Positions 1 through 7,538 of a stretch of 22,568 nucleotides of DNA are shown here, piece after piece. The stretch is from JAAYKS01 sp964479435. GTDB taxonomy: Bacteria; Bacillota; Clostridia; Saccharofermentanales; UBA5734. The notes below the pieces were generated by a model. It worked only from the letters and a program-made list of their open reading frames with translations. It was not told where the DNA came from and ran no database searches. The stretch is taken from the NCBI GenBank assembly GCA_964479435.1, contig CAYZME010000032.1, forward strand, positions 1 to 22,568, in the 5' to 3' direction. Both the position numbers and the translations under genes were made by a program. The first letter of the stretch is position 1, and each line of letters opens with the position of its first letter.

Positions 1-1683
1 CGAAACCGCCGCGCACAGGGCGAGGCGGGCGCGCACACGCGTCGCCTCATCCGCCGATAAAATGGAATGGTTGCTGTAATATTTGTTGAAGGCGCGCGCC
101 AGGGCACTGACATGGCGCGTCAGATAAAACGGCTCGTAATCTGCCGCGGCCTTGCGGACAATCGCGCCAAATCCATCCAGCAACCGCGCGATCTCAAACT
201 CTTCGGGCAGATCCAGACAGGCCAAATCTGTGTCGCTGGCAGCTGAAGCCTCCAGACCACTTTCTTCCGCCTTGCGCAAGATGCTGCGAATACGCGCATA
301 GGTATAGAGTACATACGGCGCGGTATCGCCCTCAAAATCCAACATATCCTGCCAGTCAAAGACGATATCCCGCTCGCGTCCATTCTTCAAATACGTATAG
401 ATGACGGCGCCCACACCAATTTTTTCCGCGACGCTTTGCATATCGTTGGCCGACAGCAGTTGGCCGCGCGCCTCATTGTTTTTGACGATAATTTCATGAG
501 TCTTGGCGACAGCCTGCTCCAACAGATCTTCCAGCAAAACGACATTCCCTTGCCGGGTGGAGAACTTGCCATCGGCGAACTTGAGCAATCCAAATCCCAC
601 GTGAACACAATCGCGCGCAAAGGGGATTCCCGCTTTATCCAAAACCGCGAAGACCTGACGGAAATGCAGGGCCTGCGGGTTGCCGACTACATAAATGTTT
701 TTATAGAATTCATAGGTGCGCATACGATACAGGACGGCCGCGATATCACGCGAAGCATAGATCGTGGTGCCGTCTGACTTGAGGATGATGCAGGGCGGCA
801 ACTGGTACTCGTCCAGCCGCACCACTTGCGCGCCTTCGCTTTCTTCCAACAGGCCTTTTTGCCTCAGCATATTCACGACTGCCGGAATCTGGTCGCTGTA
901 GAAGCTTTCGCCATTGTAATTGTCGAACGAGACGCCCAAGCGCCGATAGACCCGCTCAAATTCGCGCAAGCTGAGATCGCGAAAGCGTTGCCATATTTCC
1001 TTTTCGCGTGGCGCGCCTTCTTCCAAAAGCCGGAAATGTCTGCGCCCTTCTTCCTCCAGCGCTGGGTCACTGGCGGCTTCCTGGTGAAAAAGCACATAGA
1101 TGCGGAACAACTCCGCGATGGGATCTTGCTCGAGGGCCTGTTCGTCCCCCCATCGCAAATAGGCCGCGATCAGTTTGCCGAATTGGGTGCCGTAATCGCC
1201 CAGGTGATTCATCCGCACCACCGCATACCCGAGGTGGTCAAAGATGCGCGCCAGACTATGCCCGAGGATGGTCGTGAACGCGTGCCCCACGTGAAAAGGT
1301 TTGGCGATGTTGGGGGAGGAATATTCCAACAGAACGGTCTTACCCGCGCCTTCATCCGAGACGCCGATCTGCTGGCCGACTGACAGGATGGCACGGATCG
1401 TCCCTGCCGTAAACGCGCTTTGGCGCAAGAAAAAATTGATATACCCGCCGTCCGCGCGTACACGCTCCACCGACGCCGGCAGCCGGTCGGGTTCCGCGGC
1501 GCGTGCGGCCAAGTCGGCGGCGATGGCTTGCGGCGCTTTTCGCAGCGATTTCGCCAGCTTAAAGCAAGGCAACGCGTAGTCCCCCATACCCGCCGGCGGC
1601 ACTTCAAGCGCCGTGTGGATAAATGACGACTCCAACCCGGTCAGTTGTGTCAGCAAATAAACAATATCTGATTTCGCATCCAT
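1..1683 (-). CDS. argS: Arginyl-tRNA synthetase, missing only its last C-terminal residues
   Basis: This cytoplasmic class I aminoacyl-tRNA synthetase charges tRNA-Arg. Reading the minus strand from the ATG at 1683-1681 gives MDAKSDIVYLLTQLTG, followed by the class I signature region LLEYSSPNIAKPFHVGHAF (HIGH motif as HVGH), then DGTTIYASRDIAA and a degenerate KMSKS as GKFSTRQGNVV. The C-terminal DALR-type anticodon-binding domain ends at the window edge with RARLALCAAVS. The 561 codons present are close to the usual ArgS length, so probably fewer than about 25 residues are missing. The start is fixed by a TGATG overlap: the stop of the upstream gene shares one base with this ATG, implying translational coupling. 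No internal stop is seen. Identification is secure. Confidence 0.95.
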   Translation of the reverse strand, partial: MDAKSDIVYLLTQLTGLESSFIHTALEVPPAGMGDYALPCFKLAKSLRKAPQAIAADLAARAAEPDRLPASVERVRADGGYINFFLRQSAFTAGTIRAILSVGQQIGVSDEGAGKTVLLEYSSPNIAKPFHVGHAFTTILGHSLARIFDHLGYAVVRMNHLGDYGTQFGKLIAAYLRWGDEQALEQDPIAELFRIYVLFHQEAASDPALEEEGRRHFRLLEEGAPREKEIWQRFRDLSLREFERVYRRLGVSFDNYNGESFYSDQIPAVVNMLRQKGLLEESEGAQVVRLDEYQLPPCIILKSDGTTIYASRDIAAVLYRMRTYEFYKNIYVVGNPQALHFRQVFAVLDKAGIPFARDCVHVGFGLLKFADGKFSTRQGNVVLLEDLLEQAVAKTHEIIVKNNEARGQLLSANDMQSVAEKIGVGAVIYTYLKNGRERDIVFDWQDMLDFEGDTAPYVLYTYARIRSILRKAEESGLEASAASDTDLACLDLPEEFEIARLLDGFGAIVRKAAADYEPFYLTRHVSALARAFNKYYSNHSILSADEATRVRARLALCAAVS

Positions 1684-3068
1684 CAATACACTTTTCCTTC
1701 CGCCAGGCCGTGCGAGATCTCTTCCGCCAAATCGTACAACCAGCCGAACCGCTCCGCGATCCGCAAAGTGGTAAACTTGGGCCGCACTTCCTTGCCAAAC
1801 GCGATCGCGTCATATGCTTCTCCAACGGAGTAATCCAGTTGGTCCGGGCGGACCGGGCCGCCGATCGAGGTAATACGCTGCTTGAGCTCAGGCAACAGGG
1901 TTACAAAGCGTTGGACATCCCGATAGCCGTACGACTCCATCGCCCGCTCCATGCGCCGCTTCTGCGCGTCCCATTCCGCGCCGCGCGGCGGTTCACTGTC
2001 ATTCATCGCGATGGCGCCGTCCGCCAGCGCGCCATACACACGGCGCACCTCCCGTTCCCAGGTCTTGGCGTCCATCGTCGGGCGCTGTTCCGGCATCCCT
2101 TTCAAAAACATCTGCAGATACATGTACATGGTGATCAAGGTGCCAATGCCGACCTTGTCGCCGTGCAAGCTGCCATGCTTTCCCTTTTGGATGTCCGTAA
2201 TCTCCAACAGGTGCGAGATGTGGTGTTCGCCACCGGAAGCCGGCCGGGTATTGCCCATCAGTTGCATAGCGATTCCGGTCAACGACAAGGCCGACATCAA
2301 TTGCCCGTAAGCGGCCGGGCGGCGCGCGGCCAGGTCGTCGGTCAAAACCCGGCACTCCTCCAGCGCCTTGGAAATGATCAGCGCGATCAAAGCGCAATGG
2401 TCTTCCCCTTCGACGTCGCGCGCCAACTGCCAATCCAGCAAAGCGATGTACTTGGCCATGACGTCCCCATATCCGGCGGCGCTCATTTTCGCGGGTGCCC
2501 GCATCAGCACGCCGGTGTCGGCAAAAATTGCCACAGGCGCGACGCCGTCATATGTGAATTTAAACCCGTCAACGATCACGGGTGTGCCCGTCGAGGCATA
2601 TCCATCAACCGACGCCGCGGTGCCAATCGAGATAAACGGTACGCCGGTGCGCAAAGAGGAATAACGCACCGTATCGGTGATGCAGCCGCTGCCACAAGCG
2701 ACCAGAAATCCCGGCTTGTTCACCATCGCCAGCATCACCCGCCCGATCGCGAACGCGTCGGCATGCAGGTCATCGCGGCGGAAAATAAATGGTTCCGGGT
2801 GGTACTTGTCCAAACCGGCCAAGACCTGCTCCCCGCACGCGGCATACGTGTTGGTGTCAAACACCACCAGCGGCCGCCCGGTCAGGCCCAACGGCTCCAT
2901 CCGCTCTCCCAGGGTGGAAAACAAATCGGGCCCGATGTCGAGGATACGCGTATCGGCGCGGTGTGTCCTGCCACACGCGGGGCAGACAAATGTTTGCCCC
3001 AAAACTTCGGCGACGATGCTTTGCGTATCCATCTCTTGCCAACGTACCAAATCCGGTTGATATGCCAT
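1683..3068 (-). CDS. egsA: sn-Glycerol-1-phosphate dehydrogenase (EgsA/AraM family)
   Basis: This is a 461-residue member of the iron-containing-alcohol-dehydrogenase-like superfamily. EgsA/AraM enzymes reduce dihydroxyacetone phosphate to sn-glycerol-1-phosphate with NAD(P)H, using a bound divalent metal. Visible features are an N-terminal CPACGRTH element (residues 29-36) common in this family, the nucleotide-binding loop GSGCITDTVR (126-135), the diagnostic TAASVDGYAST (150-160), a metal-binding Asp in GYGDVMAKY (about 202), and a histidine cluster GGEHHISHLLE (about 279-289). The start has the ribosome binding site GAAGGGGA six nucleotides upstream. Its stop overlaps the argS start by one base, so the two are probably co-transcribed. 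In Bacillus, araM lies in the arabinose operon; no arabinose genes are visible here. The family call is firm; the stereospecificity is assumed from the family. Confidence 0.88.
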   Translation of the reverse strand: MAYQPDLVRWQEMDTQSIVAEVLGQTFVCPACGRTHRADTRILDIGPDLFSTLGERMEPLGLTGRPLVVFDTNTYAACGEQVLAGLDKYHPEPFIFRRDDLHADAFAIGRVMLAMVNKPGFLVACGSGCITDTVRYSSLRTGVPFISIGTAASVDGYASTGTPVIVDGFKFTYDGVAPVAIFADTGVLMRAPAKMSAAGYGDVMAKYIALLDWQLARDVEGEDHCALIALIISKALEECRVLTDDLAARRPAAYGQLMSALSLTGIAMQLMGNTRPASGGEHHISHLLEITDIQKGKHGSLHGDKVGIGTLITMYMYLQMFLKGMPEQRPTMDAKTWEREVRRVYGALADGAIAMNDSEPPRGAEWDAQKRRMERAMESYGYRDVQRFVTLLPELKQRITSIGGPVRPDQLDYSVGEAYDAIAFGKEVRPKFTTLRIAERFGWLYDLAEEISHGLAEGKVY

Positions 3069-3134
3069 ACAGGTCCCCTTCTTTCACTTGCTCGGTCACC
3101 ATCATGCGGCCCGGTGCGCGCCGCGTCAAACAAC

Positions 3135-3140
3135 ATCATA
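3135..3140 (-). promoter_or_regulatory. Candidate -10 box for the egsA-argS operon
   Basis: On the minus strand the hexamer TATGAT within GCTATGATGTT lies about 67 bp upstream of the egsA start. No good -35 hexamer is seen at 16-18 bp, the best being TTCAAC at 17 bp. This is the most promoter-like site in the divergent region for the minus-strand pair, but it rests on a single box. Confidence 0.4.
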
Positions 3141-3160
3141 GCACGAACCGCAAACGGGTT

Positions 3161-3189
3161 GAAAACGCCGCATTTTCATATGCGTTTTC
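3161..3189. repeat. Inverted repeat upstream of the AEC permease promoter
   Basis: GAAAACGC (3161-3168) and GCGTTTTC (3182-3189) form perfect 8-bp arms whose centres are 21 bp apart, two helical turns. The repeat ends 3 bp before the -35 box of the permease gene and lies upstream of the candidate -10 box of the divergent egsA gene. Position and spacing suit an operator for a dimeric regulator acting on one or both genes. No regulator gene is adjacent. Confidence 0.45.
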
Positions 3190-3192
3190 TCC

Positions 3193-3221
3193 TTGAAAGC
3201 AACCGGTTGTTCACGTAGGAT
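3193..3221 (+). promoter_or_regulatory. Sigma-70-type promoter of the AEC permease gene
   Basis: TTGAAA (3193-3198) is separated by exactly 17 bp from TAGGAT (3216-3221). The -35 box matches the consensus at 5 of 6 positions and the -10 box at 4 of 6. Transcription would start near 3228. The leader contains GTATAC-GCG-GTATAC (3240-3254), a small symmetrical element that could be a second operator half-site pair. Confidence 0.6.
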
Positions 3222-3281
3222 GGATACGCCACGCTCCACGTATACGCGGTATACCGGCGCGTTTACAAGGAGGACGCCCAC

Positions 3282-4214
3282 TTGCTTCAACCGATTCTCA
3301 GCACGTTGCTACACGTGATCCTGCCGCTTTCGATACCGGTTGTCGCCGGCGCGTTGCTGGTCCGTTTCCGCAGGCTTGAAACCAGCCACCTGCTCACACT
3401 GGTGCTGTACTTTCTGACACCGGTGTTAATCTTTCGCACCTTGCTCAGCGCGCGCTTGACCCTCGGCGATATGCGGGACGCGGTATTATTTAGCTTTCTT
3501 AATCTGGCTCTTATGTGGGGGCTGTCCGCCGCCAGCAGCCGCCTGTTGCGTTTACCCGCACACGAAGCGGCCGGCCTGTCTCTGGTCGCGACTTTGACCA
3601 ACTCCGTCAACTACGGCCTGCCCCTGGTTTCGCTCGCCTATGGGCAAGTCGGGCTGGACAAAGCATCCGTTTATGTGGTTTTACAGATGATCATCGTCCA
3701 TACTTTCGGCGTCTATTTTGCCGCCCGCTCCCACTTCTCGGTCCGCAACGCCGTTCGCTCTGTTTTTGCGCTTCCGTCGTTATACGCGGCCATATTGGCC
3801 GTGATCCTGCGCGTGGCGAAACTCGAGCTTCCGGCCGGTTTGGATCAGGGTGTATCGATGGTCGCGTCGGCATATTCGCCGGTTGTCCTCGTCGTTTTAG
3901 GAGCACAGATGGCATATGTCAGCCAGACAAGCAAAGGCCGCAGTCTTGGCGTTGCCAGCTGGGCGGGACTGCTTCTACGCGCCCTGATTTCACCGTTTGC
4001 CGCCTGGGCCTGCCTGGCGCTTCTGGGCATCAGCGGCACTTCTTTTTCTGTGCTGCTAATCCTCGCGTCGATGCCCGTGGCGGTCAACGCGGTCATCCTG
4101 GCGGAAAAATTCAACGCTGCGCCGGGCATGGTGTCCCGTTGCATTCTCTGGACAACCCTGTCTTCGTTTCTCATCCTGCCGCTGCTGATCGTTGTTCTCA
4201 ACGCCGGCACGTAG
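3282..4214 (+). CDS. AEC-family (auxin efflux carrier-like) permease
   Basis: This is a 310-residue, strongly hydrophobic integral membrane protein of the AEC family. Members are secondary transporters for organic acids such as malate or malonate, and auxin in plants. The N-terminus has HVILPLSIPVVAGALLVRF and the core has TLTNSVNYGLPLVSLAYG, typical of the first and middle conserved helices. The final helix is around LSSFLILPLLIVVLNAG. About ten transmembrane segments are expected from the hydrophobic blocks. The start is TTG at 3282, chosen because AAGGAGG (3267-3273) lies eight bases upstream and no in-frame ATG comes early. It is divergent from egsA and has its own promoter. The substrate cannot be told from sequence. 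No terminator on its own strand is visible. Confidence 0.85.
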   Translation: MLQPILSTLLHVILPLSIPVVAGALLVRFRRLETSHLLTLVLYFLTPVLIFRTLLSARLTLGDMRDAVLFSFLNLALMWGLSAASSRLLRLPAHEAAGLSLVATLTNSVNYGLPLVSLAYGQVGLDKASVYVVLQMIIVHTFGVYFAARSHFSVRNAVRSVFALPSLYAAILAVILRVAKLELPAGLDQGVSMVASAYSPVVLVVLGAQMAYVSQTSKGRSLGVASWAGLLLRALISPFAAWACLALLGISGTSFSVLLILASMPVAVNAVILAEKFNAAPGMVSRCILWTTLSSFLILPLLIVVLNAGT

Positions 4215-4228
4215 ACCGCGCGCGTAAA

Positions 4229-4273
4229 ACAAAAAATCTACCGCCAAAGACCGCACAGTCCTGCCGGTAGATT
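4229..4273 (-). terminator. Intrinsic terminator of the tRNA-Pro gene
   Basis: On the minus strand, just after the encoded CCA of the tRNA, AATCTACCG pairs with CGGTAGATT (4265-4273 with 4235-4243), followed by a T-rich run ending near 4229. The arms are a perfect 9 bp with a 21-nt loop that can pair further (GCC with GGC is adjacent). The plus-strand side lacks a T-run, so this serves the tRNA rather than the permease gene. Confidence 0.8.
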
Positions 4274-4278
4274 CTGTC

Positions 4279-4354
4279 TGGTCGAGGTGACAGGACTCGA
4301 ACCTGCGGCATCCTGCTCCCAAAGCAGGCGCGCTACCAGCTGCGCTACACCTCG
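4279..4354 (-). tRNA. tRNA-Pro (anticodon UGG)
   Basis: The minus strand folds as a complete 76-nt tRNA. The acceptor stem CGAGGTG pairs with CACCTCG over 7 bp. The D arm contains TAGCGCAGCTGGTAGCGC. The anticodon stem CCTGC/GCAGG closes a seven-base loop TTTGGGA with anticodon TGG. The T arm carries GGTTCGAGTCC. Discriminator A and a genome-encoded CCA (4279-4281) are present. C1-G72, as here, is characteristic of bacterial tRNA-Pro. It has its own promoter and terminator, so it is a single-gene unit between two plus-strand genes. Confidence 0.97.
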
Positions 4355-4366
4355 ATACGCCCGCTC

Positions 4367-4395
4367 ATTATACGACGGGTATGCACCCGCTTCAA
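4367..4395 (-). promoter_or_regulatory. Promoter of tRNA-Pro
   Basis: On the minus strand TTGAAG (4395-4390) is followed after exactly 17 bp by a perfect TATAAT (4372-4367). The -10 box ends 12 bp before the mature tRNA 5' end, so the primary transcript would have only a few leader nucleotides. This is the strongest promoter match in the window. Confidence 0.88.
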
Positions 4396-4448
4396 CCTCG
4401 CCTTTTCATGCTTTAATGGAGACAGACCCTGTGAAGGAGGAATACGAG

Positions 4449-5384
4449 ATGGAACGTAGTTTTCAATTTCCCTCCGCCTGTGACGGACGCCCGGTCCATG
4501 TGATGGAATGGTCCCCCGCCGCGCTTCCTCCCCGCGCCCTCGTCCAAATCGCGCACGGCGTGGCGGAGCACATCTCCCGTTACGCCGGGATCGCCCGCTT
4601 CCTAAACGGGCAGGGATTTCTGGTTTTTGGCAACGACCACCTGGGACATGGTCAAACGGCGCCGTCCGCGGACGCCAGAGGACATGCCTGTGACCGGGAC
4701 GGGTGGCGCCATTGGGTCGACGACATGGTCACCCTCATGCGGCTTGAGCGCGCCACGTACCCCGGCGTCCCCGTCTTCCTGCTCGGGCATAGCATGGGGA
4801 GCTTTTTGGCGCGTACCCTGTTGATCCGATATGCGGATGAGCCGTTGGCCGGATGCGTTTTGACCGGTACCACGCATATGCCCATCCCGGCCGCCGCTTC
4901 CGGCTGGTTGCTGTTCTCACTGATTCGCGTTTTCCGTGGCCCGCGCGCCCGGCCCGTTCGACTGGACCGGGCGCTCTTCGGGTCATACAATCGCCTGTTC
5001 CGCCCCAATCGCACAAAAAATGATTGGCTCAGCAGCGACCCCGCGGTGGTCGACGCTTATACATCCGATCCGTTGTGCGGATTTACGATCTCGGCCGCTT
5101 CTTACCAATCGCTGATGTCCGGATTGGTGACAATCGCGCGAAAAAGCCGGATTCGCAAGATGAACCCGGCTCTTCCCCTGTTGATTGCCTCCGGCGCACT
5201 TGACGCCGTCGGCCGTTGCGGCGCCGGTCCCAGGCGGGTGGCCCGCATGCTGTCCTGCCGCGGGGCGCGCGCGGTCGCGGTCGTAATATATGACGGTGCG
5301 CGTCACGAAATTCTCAACGAAACCATTCGCGACCGGGTATATGCCGACATCACGCACTGGTTTGACGATCAGCTCACGACCTGA
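4449..5384 (+). CDS. Alpha/beta hydrolase, monoacylglycerol-lipase type (serine hydrolase S33-like)
   Basis: This 311-residue alpha/beta-hydrolase probably cleaves monoacylglycerol or similar esters. Visible features are the oxyanion segment AHGVAEHISRY (35-45), the conserved GNDHLGHGQT (61-70) that is typical of monoglyceride lipases, the nucleophile elbow LLGHSMGS (Ser115), an acid candidate Asp252 in SGALDAVG, and His286 in YDGARHEIL. No signal peptide is seen, so it is likely cytoplasmic. The ATG at 4449 is chosen because GAAGGAGGA lies just upstream. The reading frame is open back to 4287, but that extension runs through the tRNA gene and is rejected. It converges on the iron ADH gene with only one base between stop codons. 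Substrate is not determinable. Confidence 0.85.
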   Translation: MERSFQFPSACDGRPVHVMEWSPAALPPRALVQIAHGVAEHISRYAGIARFLNGQGFLVFGNDHLGHGQTAPSADARGHACDRDGWRHWVDDMVTLMRLERATYPGVPVFLLGHSMGSFLARTLLIRYADEPLAGCVLTGTTHMPIPAAASGWLLFSLIRVFRGPRARPVRLDRALFGSYNRLFRPNRTKNDWLSSDPAVVDAYTSDPLCGFTISAASYQSLMSGLVTIARKSRIRKMNPALPLLIASGALDAVGRCGAGPRRVARMLSCRGARAVAVVIYDGARHEILNETIRDRVYADITHWFDDQLTT

Positions 5385-5385
5385 A

Positions 5386-6558
5386 TCAGAGCATCAGGCG
5401 GTACACCGCTTCACAGTCCTTGGCTTGCAACGGAAAAAACGCTCCCAATGTTTCTTCGTCGGACAAGCCCAGCTTCTCAACCATCGCCGGGATATCTTCC
5501 GCGCGTGCGCCCAGCCCGGCAAAGTCGATCGGCATACCAAATGAAGCAAATGTCTGGCGCAACCTTTCAATACCCGCCCTGGCGGTACGTTCGGGATGGG
5601 CAAAATCCATCGGTTCGCCGAAGACACGATGGGCGAATTGCGCAAAACGCGCGACATCCGTCCGATGGACGTATTCCATCCACGCGGGAAATACGACCGC
5701 CAACCCGGCGCCATGCGCGACGTCGTACAACGCGGACAGTTCATGCTCGAGGTTGTGGCTTGCCCAATCTTGCGCGCGACCTACGCCGACAATGTTGTTG
5801 TGCGCGACCATCCCGGCCCACATGATATTGGCGCGCGCGCCGTAATCGTTGGGATCAGCCAGGACGCGGGGCACTTCGTGAAGCATCGAGATCAGCAAAG
5901 CTTCACACAGGCGGTCGGTCACCTCGACATCAGGAGTTGTCGTAAAGTAACGCTCCATCACATGCGCCATAATATCAACCGCGCCACAAGCGGTCTGATA
6001 GGGAGGCAAGGTGGTGGTCAACTCAGGGTTGAGGATGGAAAAAACCGGTCGCAACGCTTCGCCGCTCATACCCCGTTTGAGCATCCCTTCCTCGCGTGTG
6101 ATGACACAATCCGGCGATCCTTCACTGCCGGCCGCAGGGATGGTTAAAATCGTCCCGATCGGCAAGGCCTCGGTCACCGGTTTGCCTTCGTGAAAATAAT
6201 CCCAGAAATCGCCTGCGTAGCGCACGCCGGCGGCAATCGCTTTGGCGGAATCAATGACACTGCCGCCGCCCACAGCCAAGACAAAATCCAGCTTTTCCTG
6301 CTTACACACATCAATCCCCTGATAGACCAGGCCACACCGCGGGTTGGGCATCACACCGCCGAGCTCACGATACGGGATCCCGGCGGTGTCCAGCGACGCG
6401 CGGACGCGGTCCAGCAAACCGCTGCGTTCGGCCGATCCCGAGCCGTAATGGATCAAAACGCCGCGGCCGCCGAACCGCCGCACCATCTCACCGGTCCGAC
6501 GCTCCGCGTCTTTCCCAAAAACAAAATACGTAGGGCTGTAAAAAGTAAAATCGTTCAT
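5386..6558 (-). CDS. Iron-containing alcohol dehydrogenase, YqhD/BDH type
   Basis: This 390-residue group III metal-dependent alcohol dehydrogenase reduces aldehydes with NAD(P)H in the cytoplasm. The cofactor loop is VGGGSVIDSAK (96-106). Metal ligands are visible as Asp195 and His199 in AVDIMAHVMER, His268 in DWASHNLEHEL, and His282 in DVAHGAG. This matches the Asp-His-His-His set and spacing known for E. coli YqhD, so the enzyme is probably complete and active. The start has the ribosome binding site GGAGGG a few bases upstream. It lies next to the regulator and sugar operon, where an aldehyde reductase could turn lactaldehyde into 1,2-propanediol, the job of FucO in fucose and rhamnose fermentation. 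That role is inferred from position only. Confidence 0.9.
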   Translation of the reverse strand: MNDFTFYSPTYFVFGKDAERRTGEMVRRFGGRGVLIHYGSGSAERSGLLDRVRASLDTAGIPYRELGGVMPNPRCGLVYQGIDVCKQEKLDFVLAVGGGSVIDSAKAIAAGVRYAGDFWDYFHEGKPVTEALPIGTILTIPAAGSEGSPDCVITREEGMLKRGMSGEALRPVFSILNPELTTTLPPYQTACGAVDIMAHVMERYFTTTPDVEVTDRLCEALLISMLHEVPRVLADPNDYGARANIMWAGMVAHNNIVGVGRAQDWASHNLEHELSALYDVAHGAGLAVVFPAWMEYVHRTDVARFAQFAHRVFGEPMDFAHPERTARAGIERLRQTFASFGMPIDFAGLGARAEDIPAMVEKLGLSDEETLGAFFPLQAKDCEAVYRLML

Positions 6559-6610
6559 CTGTCCCTCCGGTTTTCATGCCATCGCCCGTAGCATCCCGGG
6601 TTGCCTGAAG

Positions 6611-6655
6611 CGATGAAGTCTGTGCATCCCTCAAAGGATGTCACAGGTTTCATCG
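6611..6655. repeat. Large imperfect inverted repeat between the iron ADH and DeoR genes
   Basis: The arms 6611-6629 and 6636-6655 are near-perfect reverse complements (core CGATGAA...TTCATCG, CTGTG...CACAG, ATCC...GGAT), with about two mismatches and one bulge and a 6-base spacer CTCAAA. It lies about 52 bp upstream of the iron ADH start and about 125 bp before the DeoR start. No T-run follows on either strand, so a terminator is unlikely. It may be an operator or a leader-RNA hairpin of the iron ADH transcript. No convincing promoter for the iron ADH was found in 6559-6779. Confidence 0.6.
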
Positions 6656-6737
6656 ATCGGTCAAGGATTTCACGCGACCGGTTAACAATCCGGCCATCGC
6701 GTGTTCTGATCACACACTCGAATGTGAAGCCGGCACA

Positions 6738-6746
6738 TGATATGAT
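6738..6746 (+). promoter_or_regulatory. Extended -10 promoter candidate for deoR-lplA
   Basis: TGATATGAT (TG-N-TATGAT) is an extended -10 element about 33 bp upstream of the regulator start. No clear -35 box is seen at 16-18 bp, which extended -10 promoters can tolerate. The same nine bases occur on the other strand at 21954-21962, ahead of the large operon. Confidence 0.5.
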
Positions 6747-6779
6747 GCGTATTGATATCCATCTGTTATGGAGGGTGAG

Positions 6780-7538
6780 ATGCCAGACCAGCGACGCCGA
6801 GCCATCAACACATTTGTACAGGCGCAGGGGACCGTCACCATGCAGGAGCTGAGCGCCCGTTTCTCTGCGGTTTCCGGGATGACCATCCGCCGCGATCTGG
6901 AGAAACTGGAGCGAGACGGTGAGCTGGTGCGCATCCGCGGCGGCGCCCGCTCACTCGCGGATCTGTCGCTGATTCGGGAAGCGGCCTATACACAGCGCTC
7001 AGTCGAAAACTACGACGCCAAAAGCCGCATCGCTGAAAAGGCCGCCCAGCTGATCACACCCGGACTTTCGTTGTACATCGACGCGGGTACGACATGCATG
7101 GCGTTTGCGAAGCGTTTGGACATCGGCCCGCTTTTTGTGCTGACACCGGCACCCAACATCGCGCTCGAATTGGCCCGTAACCCTTTGATCACCGTCATGA
7201 TGACCGGCGGTCAGTTGAATCGGGACACATTCATGCTGACAGGAATGCACGCGATCGAATACATCCAAACCCTCAACATCCAGCTCGCCGTGATGGGGAC
7301 CAGCGCCTTTTCCTTGCGCGATGGGTTTACTTGCGGCTATGCCCTCGAGGCCGAGTTGAAAAAGCAGATCGTCAAAAAAGCGCAAAAAACCATCATCCTG
7401 ATGGATAGCAGCAAAATGGGATATTGCCTGCCTTACACCTTTGCCCGTCTGCCGGCAGTTGACACGGTGATCGTCGATCAGGAGCCGGAGCCGGAGTACC
7501 AGGCTGTTTTCGCGCGTACGCGCGTGGAATGGCGATGA
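6780..7538 (+). CDS. DeoR/GlpR-family transcriptional regulator
   Basis: This 252-residue DNA-binding regulator has the DeoR layout: an N-terminal helix-turn-helix with the family signature MTIRRDLEKLERDGELVR (about 34-51) then GGA, and a C-terminal sugar-phosphate sensor domain with YIDAGTTCMAFAKRL and the VMMTGGQLNRDTFMLTG segment. Members usually repress carbohydrate genes until a phosphorylated intermediate binds. The ATG at 6780 is chosen because GGAGGGTG lies just upstream; an in-frame ATG at 6768 overlaps that ribosome binding site and is less likely. Its end overlaps the lplA start, giving a two-gene operon. The likely target is the facing sugar operon, with a ketose- or polyol-phosphate as inducer, but this is inferred. 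Confidence 0.9.
   Translation: MPDQRRRAINTFVQAQGTVTMQELSARFSAVSGMTIRRDLEKLERDGELVRIRGGARSLADLSLIREAAYTQRSVENYDAKSRIAEKAAQLITPGLSLYIDAGTTCMAFAKRLDIGPLFVLTPAPNIALELARNPLITVMMTGGQLNRDTFMLTGMHAIEYIQTLNIQLAVMGTSAFSLRDGFTCGYALEAELKKQIVKKAQKTIILMDSSKMGYCLPYTFARLPAVDTVIVDQEPEPEYQAVFARTRVEWR

Noticed and set aside
1623..3218. Long open plus-strand frame (531 codons) antisense to argS and egsA
   Set aside because: It lies opposite two secure genes, has low-complexity, Arg/His/Gln-rich translation and no family motif. It is a by-product of high G+C codon use.
4235..4273. Terminator serving the AEC permease on the plus strand
   Set aside because: The hairpin is followed by a T-run only on the minus strand; the plus-strand side continues ATTCTGTCTGG.
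4287..4448. Upstream extension of the alpha/beta hydrolase frame
   Set aside because: It would run through the tRNA-Pro gene and promoter, and a strong ribosome binding site precedes the internal ATG at 4449.
6645..6659. 15-bp match with 17815-17829 (AGGTTTCATCGATCG)
   Set aside because: One 15-mer shared by chance in a window this size is not surprising, and the second copy lies at the E2 stop codon.
6701..6715. CRP-like palindrome GTGTTCTGATCACAC upstream of the regulator
   Set aside because: Arms match the TGTGA-N6-TCACA consensus poorly and no cAMP regulator context is evident.
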